A stretch of DNA of 16,091 nt from Bacillota bacterium (GTDB taxonomy: Bacteria > Bacillota > UBA994). Positions 1 through 7,174 of this stretch are shown here, one piece after another (position 1 is the stretch's first letter; each line of letters begins with the position of its first letter). Position numbers and translations under genes: made by a program. The stretch is from positions 1 through 16,091 of the forward strand of contig QLUC01000029.1 of NCBI GenBank assembly GCA_018725275.1, written 5' to 3'. The notes beneath the pieces were generated by a model. That model was not told the DNA's origin, ran no database searches, and saw nothing but the letters and a program-made list of their open reading frames with translations.

Positions 1-453
1 ATTTTGGAAAGCACGTACCCGTACCATTTTCTTGTGCGTACAGGTGATCAACATAATACCAGTCGCTTATCTATAAGTTATGCCGACCTCCTCACTCAGT
101 CGGTGGAGCTGTGTATCGGTGCCCCGGAGCAGCGTCTGGTAGCGAGTTTTGGTAAATAGATAACGGTAAGTCCTAAAACGAGTTGCCTGGCTACCGATAT
201 TGCCGGAGATAAGGCTGTGACCAAGTACATCTTGGCAACGGCTGGCATCCCTGTTCCCTTTGGGCTGACGGTGGAAACTGCGGAAAATGAAGCGACAGTG
301 CTTAAAGAAGCTTTGGGCTCCGCGCGAGCGGGCGATTGGGTGGTGGTTTTCTACGAGTCGCTAGAGAGCACTCTGGGGCATCTGCGGCAGGTAGAGGATA
401 GTAGACGGACGGCTATAGTGCCGGCGGCCATGACAGAGGCAGTGGGGAGATAA
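1..453 (+). pseudogene. cphA: Degraded cyanophycin synthetase remnant
   Basis: One reading frame runs from the window edge, is broken by TAG at 157-159, and continues open to TAA at 451-453. Just before and after the TAG it reads LVASFGK, stop, ITVSPKTS, then ATDIAGDKAVTKYIL and AGIPVPFG (about 190-261). This is the segment that opens the ATP-grasp domain of cyanophycin synthetases, which polymerise Asp and Arg into a storage polypeptide. Only about ten codons later the frame reads LGSARAGDWVVVFYESLE, which resembles the very C-terminal end of the Mur-ligase half of the same family. Several hundred residues holding both active sites are therefore missing. A GTG at 217 could give a 78-residue product, but its apparent ribosome site is simply the codons for AGDK. 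Residues before 120 align less clearly with the family. cphA upstream of ispE is, from memory, a common clostridial arrangement. Family assignment is fairly sure; the N-terminal 40 codons are tentative. Confidence 0.8.
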
Positions 454-475
454 CCCACTGCCTGCAACTTTTACT
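437..475 (+). terminator. Terminator hairpin after cphA remnant
   Basis: A perfect 10-bp stem pairs 437-446 (AGGCAGTGGG) with 454-463 (CCCACTGCCT) around a 7-base loop that contains the TAA stop. A weak T-rich stretch (CTTTTACTGGTTTT) follows. It separates the remnant from ispE. The short U-tract makes strength uncertain. Confidence 0.6.
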
Positions 476-521
476 GGTTTTAATGGGGTGGATGCATTAC
501 AATAGATGGGAGGTGAGTGCA

Positions 522-1343
522 TTGCGCTTGGCGTTTTTATCTCCGGCCAAAGTCAATCTCGATCTTTTGGTTCTTGGCAAGCGAGAGGATGGCTACCATG
601 AAATCGAGACCATCCTGCAGACAGTGGCCCTCTATGATCGAATCTTCTTGGAGCTAGGACAAAGCGGCATCAACCTAGTGGTGCCAGACATGCTACCGGC
701 GGGGGCTGGCAACTTATGTTACGAAGCCGCCGCGGCGTTCTATGGAGCAACGGGCATTTCTCCGGCCCTTACCGTGCATCTGGAAAAGAACATTCCCATC
801 GAGGCCGGCCTCGGCGGTGGTAGCAGCAATGCCGCAGTCGTCCTCCTCGGATTGAATGTCCTTTATGGATTCCCCTTAGACGAGGCAAATTTAGTCAGGA
901 TCGCCGCCCCCATTGGGTCAGATGTCCCCTTCTTCCTGCGGGGAGGGACAGCTAGAGCTACGGGGAGGGGTGAGACAATCATTCCCTTGCCGGACGCCCC
1001 TTGCCGTTGGCTGCGCATTGTAAAACCACCCTTTGGTCTCAGTACCAAGGAAGTATATCAGCGCTGGATACCAACAGCGGTCTTTAAGCGCCCCCCAAGA
1101 CACAATGACCTAGAGCAGGTGGCCCTGGGACTTTTTCCAGAGCTAGGCATGGTTAGGGCATCTCTTTTGGGCGATGGAGCCATAGATGTCATGCTCTGTG
1201 GGAGCGGCTCGGCCATGTGCGGCTTCTACCACTCTCGCCCGGTAGCGAACGCATCGCTACCGGCAGGGTACCGAGAATATATCGTGCCAACGCTGACCAG
1301 TGCGGAATGCTTAGTCAACTTTAGAGGGGAGAGACAGCCATGA
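522..1343 (+). CDS. ispE: 4-diphosphocytidyl-2-C-methyl-D-erythritol kinase
   Basis: IspE is the cytosolic GHMP-family kinase that phosphorylates the 2-hydroxyl of CDP-methylerythritol in the MEP isoprenoid pathway. From the TTG start at 522 the protein has 273 residues, near family length. GHMP motif I is SPAKVNL (7-13) with Lys10, the position of the catalytic lysine in E. coli IspE. The ATP-binding glycine-rich motif PIEAGLGGGSSNAA spans 92-105, the catalytic Asp lies in GSDVPF (Asp134), and motif III LCGSGSAMCG begins near 225. I chose TTG 522 because GGGAGG at 508-513 sits at ideal distance and the product begins MRLAFLSPAK as in homologues. In-frame ATG codons at 483 and 492 and GTG at 513 would add non-conserved residues. 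The stop overlaps the next start by four bases (ATGA), implying translational coupling to the GntR gene. Confidence 0.96.
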   Translation: MRLAFLSPAKVNLDLLVLGKREDGYHEIETILQTVALYDRIFLELGQSGINLVVPDMLPAGAGNLCYEAAAAFYGATGISPALTVHLEKNIPIEAGLGGGSSNAAVVLLGLNVLYGFPLDEANLVRIAAPIGSDVPFFLRGGTARATGRGETIIPLPDAPCRWLRIVKPPFGLSTKEVYQRWIPTAVFKRPPRHNDLEQVALGLFPELGMVRASLLGDGAIDVMLCGSGSAMCGFYHSRPVANASLPAGYREYIVPTLTSAECLVNFRGERQP

Positions 1344-2020
1344 TAGAAAGAATGGTGCCTATTAAATTAGATAACTACAAACCCCTGCGGGATATAGTCT
1401 TTGAGCATTTGCGAGAAGCCATTGTGGCCGGTCGACTAAGGCCCGGGGAGCGCTTAATGGAGGTACAGCTCGCCGAAGAAATGGGTGTCAGTCGCACTCC
1501 CGTGCGTGAGGCCATACGCAAGCTCGAGCTCGAGGGCCTGGTGGTGATGATAACGCGGCGTGGAGCCTATGTTTCCGATCTCAGCGTCAAGGACATCGCG
1601 GAGACCTTTGAGATTCGTGCCGCGCTCGAGTCCTTGGCTGCAGGGCTGGCCGCCGAGCGGATAACGCCGGAAGGTCTCGAACAATTAGAGCGCACTTTGG
1701 TACAAATTGGTGAATGCATGGATGACAGTAGTGTGGACCGTCTGGTAGAATTAGACGAAAAGTTTCATTCCATTCTCTTTGCGGCCAGTCGAAATCAACG
1801 CTTGTCGCAGATTGTGAGTAATTTGCGTGAGCAGATCAATCGCTTTCGCCAGACGTCGCTTGCTACCCCCGGAAGATTTAGAGCAGTGTTCCAAGAGCAC
1901 AAAAGAATCGCCGAGGCCATTTCTGAGGGCAACAGCTCCTTGGCGCAAGCCCTAGCCAAAGAGCACATGGAAAACGCAGAGTTGTCCATCATGGAGTGGG
2001 TGAAGGACCATAAGGTTTAG
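1340..2020 (+). CDS. GntR-family regulator, FadR/FCD subfamily
   Basis: A 226-residue DNA-binding regulator. Residues 15-75 form the GntR winged helix, with the recognition segment LAEEMGVSRTPVREAIRKLE (45-64) and the wing RRGAYV (73-78). The rest is an all-helical FCD effector domain. Its usual metal and ligand positions are visible as Asp139 and His143 (LDEKFH), His187 (EHKRI) and His209 (EHMENAE), so it probably binds a carboxylate ligand through a divalent metal. The ATG overlaps the ispE stop, with GAGGGGAGAG upstream as ribosome site. The ligand cannot be inferred from sequence. Its place between ispE and an NTP transferase recurs in clostridial genomes as far as I recall, so its target may be this operon or a cell-envelope or carbon gene set; that is inference. 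Confidence 0.9.
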   Translation: MIERMVPIKLDNYKPLRDIVFEHLREAIVAGRLRPGERLMEVQLAEEMGVSRTPVREAIRKLELEGLVVMITRRGAYVSDLSVKDIAETFEIRAALESLAAGLAAERITPEGLEQLERTLVQIGECMDDSSVDRLVELDEKFHSILFAASRNQRLSQIVSNLREQINRFRQTSLATPGRFRAVFQEHKRIAEAISEGNSSLAQALAKEHMENAELSIMEWVKDHKV

Positions 2021-2032
2021 GGAGGCGAGACT

Positions 2033-2782
2033 GTGAACGCAATTATACTGGCCGGAGGAGACAAAGAAGATGGCTTCGCTAGGCGGCATGGCGTGGCGAA
2101 CAAGGCCCTTATCCCCATCAACGACCAGGCCATGTTGGATTATGTTTTTCGGGCGTTGTCGGGTTCACGCTTAATCGAGACAATCACCTTAGTCGGTCCA
2201 GCCACCGTTTGTGCCCCATATGCGAGCGCGAGGGTTGCCGTGCAGCCTGACACCGGAGATATGATGAAGAACTGCTTGGCAGCTATGGCATTCCTGCCGC
2301 AAGATGAGAAGGTCGTGGTGGCGACCTCTGATATTCCGATGCTCACTACGGCGGTGGTGGACGATTACTTGGCGTCTTTGGCGGAGAAAAAGGGAGATTT
2401 TTTCTATCCCATCATCTCACGGGAGGTCAACGAAAAGCTTTATCCCGGGGTCAAGCGCACCTATGCCACCTTGGGAGGCCGTACCTACACCGGGGGGAAC
2501 CTCTTAGTCATTGACCCGAAAGTGGCCGTCGAGCTCGCCCGTCGCCTCGAGCGCTTCATAGCTCACCGGAAAAACATTTTGGCCCTCAGCGCCATGATAG
2601 GCTATAGGTTTCTCGTCAAGCTGCTCATGGGTCAACTGACCTTGCCCGAGGTGGAAGAGCGCATGTCACAACTACTTGCCTGCCACTGTGTGGCGGTCGA
2701 GTGCCCCTATGCCGAGATAGGCACTGATGTGGACAAGGACAGTGACTTGGCTCTGGCTCGGCGAGTACTTAGCGGTGCTTAG
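2033..2782 (+). CDS. MobA-like NTP transferase domain protein
   Basis: A 249-residue protein with a GT-A nucleotidyltransferase fold. The N-terminal LAGG signature (6-9), a lysine at 24 (NKALIPI), and ATSDIPML around Asp100, the usual Mg-binding aspartate, mark the nucleotide-binding half. The C-terminal half (from about 150) contains YTGGN, typical of the sugar- or cofactor-binding side of this superfamily. Similar folds are found in MobA, IspD and GlmU, but the canonical loop after LAGG (usually G-x-S/G-x-R-M) is replaced by DKEDGFARRHG, so MobA, IspD or a sugar-1-phosphate nucleotidylyltransferase cannot be named. The start is GTG 2033 behind GGGAGGCGAG, 12 bases after the GntR stop. The stop directly abuts the purR ATG. 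Substrate unknown. Confidence 0.85.
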   Translation: MNAIILAGGDKEDGFARRHGVANKALIPINDQAMLDYVFRALSGSRLIETITLVGPATVCAPYASARVAVQPDTGDMMKNCLAAMAFLPQDEKVVVATSDIPMLTTAVVDDYLASLAEKKGDFFYPIISREVNEKLYPGVKRTYATLGGRTYTGGNLLVIDPKVAVELARRLERFIAHRKNILALSAMIGYRFLVKLLMGQLTLPEVEERMSQLLACHCVAVECPYAEIGTDVDKDSDLALARRVLSGA

Positions 2783-3634
2783 ATGAAGAAACAGAGCAAG
2801 GCAGCTAGGGTTGCGGTACTGGTGAAGCTTCTCTTGGATGCACCGCTAGAGCTTGTATCCCTAGGTGCCTTGGCGGCTCGTCTGGGGGTGGCTAAATCAT
2901 CTATCAGTGAGGATGTCTCCGCCATCCGGCAAGGCTTCGAGGCGCAGGGCCTCGGTAAGCTGGAAACGGTAACCGGTGTCTGTGGTGGTGTGCGCTACGT
3001 GCCCTATCGCACCAGGCAATATGCGGACGACTTGGTGGCATCTCTCTGTCGGCGCCTCAAAGAACCGGCGCGGCGGGTCTCCCCGGGCTATCTCTATCTA
3101 GATGATATATTGCATGAACCATCATTTCTTGCGGCCCTGGGAGAGGTGATAGCAGCGCGGTTTGCCGTGGAGGGCATTAATGCGGTCGTTACGGTTGAAG
3201 CGCGCGGCATACCGCTGGCGATGGCGGTGGCTAGGTACCTCAATAAGCAGCTGGTGATTGCGCGCCGCGAACTCGTTTATACCCACGGGGGGGTGGCCGT
3301 CCCCGCCACGCGGCAAGAGAGCTTTATTGCCGACGGGCCACTTCTCAGTGTGAGCTATGTTTCGGGCTCGCAGCGCAACATGCAGTCTATGTCCCTACCG
3401 CGGCGCATTTTGCCGGAAAAGGCTCGGGTCCTGGTGGTTGATGATTTTCTCAGGGCTGGGGGCACGCTCAGGGCCCTCACTGCCTTGCTCCATGAATTCC
3501 AAGCGACAGTCGTTGGAGCGGTGGTTCTTGTAGAGACGGCTCGTCCGCTTGAAAAATTGACGAGCGGGTACCTATCTGTGGTGCGTTTAGATGAAGTTCT
3601 GGGTGAGTTTATTGTTGCCCCGGGCAATATATAA
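2783..3634 (+). CDS. purR: Purine operon repressor PurR
   Basis: PurR of Gram-positive bacteria represses purine synthesis and salvage genes and is released from DNA by PRPP. The 283-residue protein has the expected two parts: an N-terminal winged helix (about 5-75, with LGALAARLGVAKSSISEDVS) and a phosphoribosyltransferase-like domain from about 100. The PRPP loop VLVVDDFLRAGGT is at 216-228 and the family segment PGYLYLDDIL at 101-110. The ATG immediately follows the TAG of the preceding gene with no strong ribosome site of its own, which suggests translation coupled to it. In B. subtilis purR is in the same block before spoVG. The signal-molecule synthase Prs is encoded 2.5 kb downstream. 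No convincing PurBox (inverted CGAA-core repeats) was seen in the window. Confidence 0.95.
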   Translation: MKKQSKAARVAVLVKLLLDAPLELVSLGALAARLGVAKSSISEDVSAIRQGFEAQGLGKLETVTGVCGGVRYVPYRTRQYADDLVASLCRRLKEPARRVSPGYLYLDDILHEPSFLAALGEVIAARFAVEGINAVVTVEARGIPLAMAVARYLNKQLVIARRELVYTHGGVAVPATRQESFIADGPLLSVSYVSGSQRNMQSMSLPRRILPEKARVLVVDDFLRAGGTLRALTALLHEFQATVVGAVVLVETARPLEKLTSGYLSVVRLDEVLGEFIVAPGNI

Positions 3635-3658
3635 TCCGGCACATTGTGTGCCGGATTT
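3633..3658 (+). terminator. Hairpin between convergent purR and stress gene
   Basis: A perfect 11-bp stem pairs 3633-3643 (AATCCGGCACA) with 3647-3657 (TGTGCCGGATT) around the loop TTG. It begins inside the purR stop codon and lies 18 bases from the end of the minus-strand gene, so it can serve both strands. U-tracts are short on either side, so efficiency is uncertain. Confidence 0.75.
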
Positions 3659-3675
3659 AGCATTGTCTAAAACAT

Positions 3676-4209
3676 TTATCGGCGAGTTGAAGAGGCGTGA
3701 GACTCTACGTCGCGGGCACCGTTTTCACGAAGGATGTTGGCGGCTTTGTTGACTCTCTCTTCGCTGCACTGGTCCCCGGCACATTGGAGGATGGCGAGCA
3801 TATTGCCCTGGCGCACTTCCTCCTGGAGTTGACGGCCTCTTTCAGCGGGAATGCCCCAGTCGATAAGCCCACCCGCCAGTCCGCCGGTGGCGGCACCGGT
3901 CAGGGTCGCAGCAATGGGTCCGGCAGCAATGATGGGGCCAAGCCCAGGGATGGCCAGAGCACCTGCACCGAGGGCCAACCCCGCGATGCCGCCCCACGCA
4001 GCCCCGGTCGTCATGCCGTCAGAAACGTTGTCGGTTCCAGAGCGCATGGTGGCACCCTGTCCTCCAGACTTTTGTTGCTTGCCCTGAGTTCCCCTATCCT
4101 TGGCTACAATGGATATCTCCTGGTCTCTAAACCCAGATGACCGGAGAGCCCGCACTGCCCGCTCCGCGTCGCTTTCGGAGCGAAACACACCGACGATCGT
4201 CTTTTGCAT
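3676..4209 (-). CDS. General stress protein-like (YflT/GSP17M type) with Gly-rich segment
   Basis: The only clear minus-strand gene, 177 residues from the ATG at 4209. The N-terminus MQKTIVGVFRSESDAERAVR followed by LRSSGFRDQEISIVAKD resembles the 17-kDa general stress protein (YflT) domain. Residues 67-120 form a glycine/alanine-rich hydrophobic stretch without charges until the end, like the glycine-zipper segments of envelope-associated stress proteins; it could insert into or lie on the membrane. The C-terminus (125-170) returns to a soluble pattern ending in LRENGARDVESH. I chose ATG 4209 because AAGGGAGTGG precedes it; an upstream ATG at 4266 would add 19 unconserved residues. The biochemical role is unknown. 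It interrupts the otherwise co-directional block and has its own leader region. Confidence 0.75.
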   Translation of the reverse strand: MQKTIVGVFRSESDAERAVRALRSSGFRDQEISIVAKDRGTQGKQQKSGGQGATMRSGTDNVSDGMTTGAAWGGIAGLALGAGALAIPGLGPIIAAGPIAATLTGAATGGLAGGLIDWGIPAERGRQLQEEVRQGNMLAILQCAGDQCSEERVNKAANILRENGARDVESHASSTRR

Positions 4210-4231
4210 TTGTACCACTCCCTTGTAAAGA

Positions 4232-4251
4232 TTGGCTTTTAGCCAACTATA
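4232..4251 (-). promoter_or_regulatory. Leader inverted repeat and possible -10 of stress gene
   Basis: A perfect 6-bp inverted repeat (TTGGCT 4232-4237, AGCCAA 4241-4246, loop of three) lies between the stress-protein start and a minus-strand TATAGT at 4251-4246. TATAGT could be a -10 element, but I find no good -35. The repeat could be an operator or a leader hairpin. Weak, sequence-only call. Confidence 0.3.
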
Positions 4252-4324
4252 GTGTGTGCTCACCATGCAGAAATATACAAGTCGAACTGTGTCGCAAGAT
4301 ATCGAAAGATTCTCTCGATGCCGA

Positions 4325-4353
4325 GCAGGAAATGCCCCTAATCAAGTAGAATT
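4325..4353 (+). promoter_or_regulatory. Sigma-H promoter of spoVG
   Basis: GCAGGAAAT at 4325-4333 matches the sigma-H -35 consensus (RnAGGAwWW). GTAGAATT at 4346-4353 matches the -10 (RnnGAATww), with a 12-base spacer. In B. subtilis spoVG is a classical sigma-H gene with a very similar promoter (GCAGGATTT and GGAATTG), and this one lies about 40 bases before the spoVG start. Predicted transcription start is near 4360. Confidence 0.85.
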
Positions 4354-4394
4354 GAGCCATAATATGGGCTGCATGACGAAAGGTGGTGAAGAAC

Positions 4395-4661
4395 ATGAAT
4401 GTAACAGACGTACGTATCAGGAAGGTGAGTAGCGAAGGCCGCATGAAAGCCATTGTCTCCATAACCATCGACGACGCCTTTGTCATCCACGACGTGAGAA
4501 TAGTGGACGGGAACAATGGGTTGTTTGTCGCCATGCCAAGTCGCAAGACCCCCGCGGGAGAATTTAGAGACATTGCCCATCCGATCAACTCGTTGGCCAG
4601 GGAGAAGATCCAGACGGAGGTTCTCGGGGCCTACCACCGAGAAATAGAAAAGGTTTCTTGA
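4395..4661 (+). CDS. spoVG: SpoVG RNA-binding/septation regulator
   Basis: An 88-residue SpoVG protein, a small nucleic-acid-binding regulator conserved in Firmicutes that influences asymmetric septation and many post-transcriptional targets. The family core is clear: [11 protein letters not shown] at the start, then [19 protein letters not shown] (about 41-59) and AHPINS. I chose ATG 4395 because AAAGGTGGTG lies just upstream and homologues begin [10 protein letters not shown]; the GTG at 4383 is part of the ribosome site. It is preceded by a sigma-H promoter and followed by a strong terminator, so it can be a single-gene unit, although readthrough to glmU is possible. Confidence 0.96.
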   Translation: MNVTDVRIRKVSSEGRMKAIVSITIDDAFVIHDVRIVDGNNGLFVAMPSRKTPAGEFRDIAHPINSLAREKIQTEVLGAYHREIEKVS

Positions 4662-4667
4662 GTCTTT

Positions 4668-4699
4668 AGTGGAGCCAAAAGCTCCACTTTGTGTTTTGT
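4668..4699 (+). terminator. Rho-independent terminator after spoVG
   Basis: A perfect 8-bp stem (AGTGGAGC 4668-4675, GCTCCACT 4681-4688) with loop CAAAA is followed by TTGTGTTTTGT. It starts six bases after the spoVG stop and overlaps the -35 region of the glmU promoter. Confidence 0.85.
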
Positions 4700-4716
4700 C
4701 CCCCACGACGTATAAT
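4689..4716 (+). promoter_or_regulatory. Sigma-A-type promoter of glmU
   Basis: A perfect TATAAT -10 at 4711-4716 is preceded, after 16 bases, by TTGTGT at 4689-4694 as a partial -35. It lies 35 bases before the glmU ATG. The -35 falls in the U-tract region of the spoVG terminator, so one short spacer serves both functions. Confidence 0.6.
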
Positions 4717-4751
4717 GGTAGAGGCAAGGGTATTTTGCTGGGAGGTGTCCT

Positions 4752-6134
4752 ATGGAGCAGCTGATTGCGGCCGTAGTGTTGGCCGCAGGAGAAGGCAAGC
4801 GCATGCAGTCACGCTTAGTGAAGACGGCCCATAAAGTGGCCGGCGTGCCGATTGTGGCACATGTTTTGCGGGCGGCGCGTGCAGTGCAGGCAACTAGTAT
4901 CATCACCGTTGTGGGTAAGGACGCTCTAGAGGTAAAGGCTGCCGCCGGCGATTCTTCTGCCTTTGTCACCCAGCACGAGCGCTTGGGGACTGGTCACGCC
5001 TGTCAACAGGCCGAAGAAAGACTCAAGGATTTTTTGGGCGTAGTACTGGTTCTTTGTGGAGACGCGCCCTTGATAACCCCCCAGACGCTTCAGAGAATGC
5101 TCGATACCCACAACCAAGAGGGCGCTCTGGCCACCGTACTAACCGCTAGGCCTAGCGATGTGCGTGGTCTAGGAAGAATTAAGCGCGATGCTGCGGGCTG
5201 TTTTTTAGGCATCGTGGAGGAAAAAGACGCTACCCCCGACGAAAAAGCAATACGCGAAATAAATGCCGGCTTTTATTGTTTTAGCTCTCCTCATCTCTTT
5301 GCCGCGCTGAAGGGGATAACTAATGACAATGCCCAAGGGGAATATTTGTTGACGGATGTTTTTTCCCTGTTGATCAAACAAGGCCGGGTGGAAACCGTCC
5401 TGACTGAAGACTACAGCGAAACCATAGGCATTAACGACCGCCTATGGCTCTGTCGTGCCGAAAATGAGATGCAAAAGCGCATCCAAGAGAAATTGATGTT
5501 CGCCGGGGTAACCATAGTGTCCCCCCAGACCACCTACATCGAGGCCGATGTGCAAATCGGGAAAGACACCACAATTTGGCCGCACAGCGTGTTAAAGGGC
5601 AACACATCAATAGGAGAGGACTGCCAGATTGGGCCTAGCACGCTCATCGAGAATTCTCGAATTGAAGATGGCGTGATCGTCCTAAACTCAGTCGTCAGAG
5701 ATTCCTTCGTCGGTCCAAAGACCGAGGTCGGTCCTTTCGCACACCTGCGTCCTGGGAGCAAGATTGGCAAAGCTGTCCGCGTGGGTAATTTTGTCGAGAT
5801 AAAACAGAGTTCGGTTGGCGATGAGAGCAAGATTTCCCATCTTAGTTATGTGGGGGATGCCCAGGTTGGAGCCAGGGTGAACATGGGGGCGGGCACTATT
5901 GTGGTCAACTACGATGGTTTTAAGAAGCATCAAACCGTCATCGGCGACGGGGCCTTTGTCGGTTGTAACTCCAATCTCGTAGCGCCCCTCTTATTAGGAG
6001 AGGAATCCTTCGTGGCGGCCGGCTCTACTGTGACCCGGGATGTGCCACCGCGGGCTTTGGCGGTAGCTCGGGTGCGGCAGGAAAACAAAGAGGGCTGGGT
6101 ACAACGCTTTAAGCGCACTAAAATTAGCGAATAA
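4752..6134 (+). CDS. glmU: Bifunctional GlmU: GlcNAc-1-P uridyltransferase / GlcN-1-P acetyltransferase
   Basis: GlmU acetylates glucosamine-1-phosphate and then uridylates it, giving UDP-GlcNAc for peptidoglycan and teichoic acids in the cytosol. The 460-residue length is usual. The N-terminal pyrophosphorylase domain (1 to about 230) has [11 protein letters not shown] (10-20), GTGHA (79-83) and CGDAPL with metal-binding Asp104. From about 255 the protein is a left-handed beta-helix of hexapeptide repeats. The acetyltransferase site shows [19 protein letters not shown] and [12 protein letters not shown], where His363 falls on the catalytic histidine number of the E. coli enzyme, followed by [11 protein letters not shown]. 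The start is ATG 4752 behind GGAGGTG. It has its own promoter, and prs follows 59 bases downstream, as in B. subtilis. Confidence 0.97.
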   Translation: MEQLIAAVVLAAGEGKRMQSRLVKTAHKVAGVPIVAHVLRAARAVQATSIITVVGKDALEVKAAAGDSSAFVTQHERLGTGHACQQAEERLKDFLGVVLVLCGDAPLITPQTLQRMLDTHNQEGALATVLTARPSDVRGLGRIKRDAAGCFLGIVEEKDATPDEKAIREINAGFYCFSSPHLFAALKGITNDNAQGEYLLTDVFSLLIKQGRVETVLTEDYSETIGINDRLWLCRAENEMQKRIQEKLMFAGVTIVSPQTTYIEADVQIGKDTTIWPHSVLKGNTSIGEDCQIGPSTLIENSRIEDGVIVLNSVVRDSFVGPKTEVGPFAHLRPGSKIGKAVRVGNFVEIKQSSVGDESKISHLSYVGDAQVGARVNMGAGTIVVNYDGFKKHQTVIGDGAFVGCNSNLVAPLLLGEESFVAAGSTVTRDVPPRALAVARVRQENKEGWVQRFKRTKISE

Positions 6135-6163
6135 GGGACAACTGCTCCGCCCTGTGCTACAAT
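6135..6163 (+). promoter_or_regulatory. Extended -10 promoter of prs
   Basis: GGGACA at 6135-6140 (four of six matches to TTGACA) is separated by 17 bases from TACAAT at 6158-6163. The -10 carries an upstream TGC giving the extended motif TGCTACAAT. The -35 begins directly after the glmU stop. The predicted transcription start near 6170 gives a leader of about 24 bases to prs. Confidence 0.6.
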
Positions 6164-6176
6164 ACATGGCGGAGCA
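6143..6176 (+). repeat. 9-bp inverted repeat around the prs -10 (possible operator)
   Basis: TGCTCCGCC (6143-6151) and GGCGGAGCA (6168-6176) are perfect inverted copies with 16 bases between them. The left arm lies in the promoter spacer and the right arm covers the expected transcription start, so the -10 is bracketed. From the local promoter only the right arm would be transcribed, which favours a DNA operator. In readthrough RNA from glmU a hairpin could form, but no T-run follows it. The arms lack the CGAA core of PurR boxes, so the binding factor is unknown. Confidence 0.55.
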
Positions 6177-6193
6177 ATAGAGGAGTGTGCGAA

Positions 6194-7144
6194 ATGATAG
6201 CTTATCCGGATAGACGCTTGAAGATTTTCTCTGGCAATGCCAATCCTATGCTGGCCAAAGAAATCGCTGCTCACCTTGGCATACCCATGGGTCTTGGCCA
6301 AGTGCTGCGTTTTAGCGATGGCGAGGTGCAGGTGCGCATTAACGAGAGTGTGCGGGGAGCGGATGTCTTCGTTGTGCAACCAACCTCGGCACCCGTCAAC
6401 GAACATTTGATGGAGCTATTGATCACCATCGATGCTCTGCGCCGGGCTTCGGCCAGGCGGATTACCGCGGTCATTCCCTACTATGGATACGCCCGCCAGG
6501 ACCGCAAGACGCGCGCCCGCGACCCCATTACCGCCAAGTTAGTCGCCAATCTCTTGACCACCGCCGGAGTAGACAAAGTGCTGACCATGGACCTGCATGC
6601 GGGACAAATCCAAGGGTTTTTCGACATCCCCGTCGACCACTTGCCCGGCGTGCCTATCCTGGCTGATTATTTTAAGAGTAAGAGCTTAGACCATATGCTT
6701 GTCGTGTCCCCAGATCTTGGCGGGGTCACCCGCGCCCGCGACCTCGCCGACCGCCTCGGGGTCGACATTGCCATCATCGACAAACGTCGTCCGGAGCCGA
6801 ATATCGCCGAAATTATGAATATTATTGGTAAGATTAGGGGCAAGCGCGTGGTGATGATTGACGACATCATTGATACCGCGGGCACCATTGTCCAAGGCGC
6901 GCAATCGCTCCTAGACCAAGGAGCTCTCGAGGTGTATGCCTGTTGCACCCATGGGGTTCTTTCCGGTTCTGCGGTCGAGAGATTGCACAACTCCCCCATC
7001 ACGGAGGTGGTCATAACAAATACTATCCCCCTTACGGAAGAAAAGCGCATAGACAAACTCAAGATATTGTCCGTCGCCCCGCTTCTAGGGGACGCCATCT
7101 TACGCATCTTCGAAGATCTGTCGGTCAGTAAACTGTTCGATTAA
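6194..7144 (+). CDS. prs: Ribose-phosphate pyrophosphokinase (PRPP synthase)
   Basis: Prs transfers pyrophosphate from ATP to ribose-5-phosphate, making PRPP for purines, pyrimidines, histidine, tryptophan and NAD. The 316-residue protein is a class I enzyme: [10 protein letters not shown] (40-49), [19 protein letters not shown] (95-113), the metal/ATP loop [16 protein letters not shown] around His135, Lys198 of the flexible loop (DKRRPE), and the PRPP loop [13 protein letters not shown] (219-231). ATG 6194 is preferred to GTG 6185 because GAGGAGTG at 6180-6187 is its ribosome site and would overlap the GTG. PRPP is the effector of the PurR encoded upstream. Confidence 0.97.
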   Translation: MIAYPDRRLKIFSGNANPMLAKEIAAHLGIPMGLGQVLRFSDGEVQVRINESVRGADVFVVQPTSAPVNEHLMELLITIDALRRASARRITAVIPYYGYARQDRKTRARDPITAKLVANLLTTAGVDKVLTMDLHAGQIQGFFDIPVDHLPGVPILADYFKSKSLDHMLVVSPDLGGVTRARDLADRLGVDIAIIDKRRPEPNIAEIMNIIGKIRGKRVVMIDDIIDTAGTIVQGAQSLLDQGALEVYACCTHGVLSGSAVERLHNSPITEVVITNTIPLTEEKRIDKLKILSVAPLLGDAILRIFEDLSVSKLFD

Positions 7145-7174
7145 TTTATATTGGGCGTGGGGCAGGTGGATGCG

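Noticed and set aside
217..453. Independent 78-residue small protein
   Set aside because: The codons before its GTG continue the cyanophycin synthetase homology, so the start is internal to a decayed gene and the ribosome-like GGAG is part of the conserved coding sequence.
475..503. Sigma-A promoter before ispE with TACAAT at 498-503
   Set aside because: The -10 is reasonable, but no -35 or extended -10 element is found at a proper distance. ispE needs some promoter after the upstream hairpin, so this remains possible but unsupported.
3697..4140. 147-codon plus-strand open frame opposite the stress-protein gene
   Set aside because: It is the antisense of the glycine-rich stress gene, has no family-like motifs and no ribosome site, and the reverse strand gives a coherent protein with a good start.
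6143..6176. PurR box at prs
   Set aside because: The spacing resembles paired PurR sites, but the arms lack the CGAA core and flanking A/T bases of known boxes.
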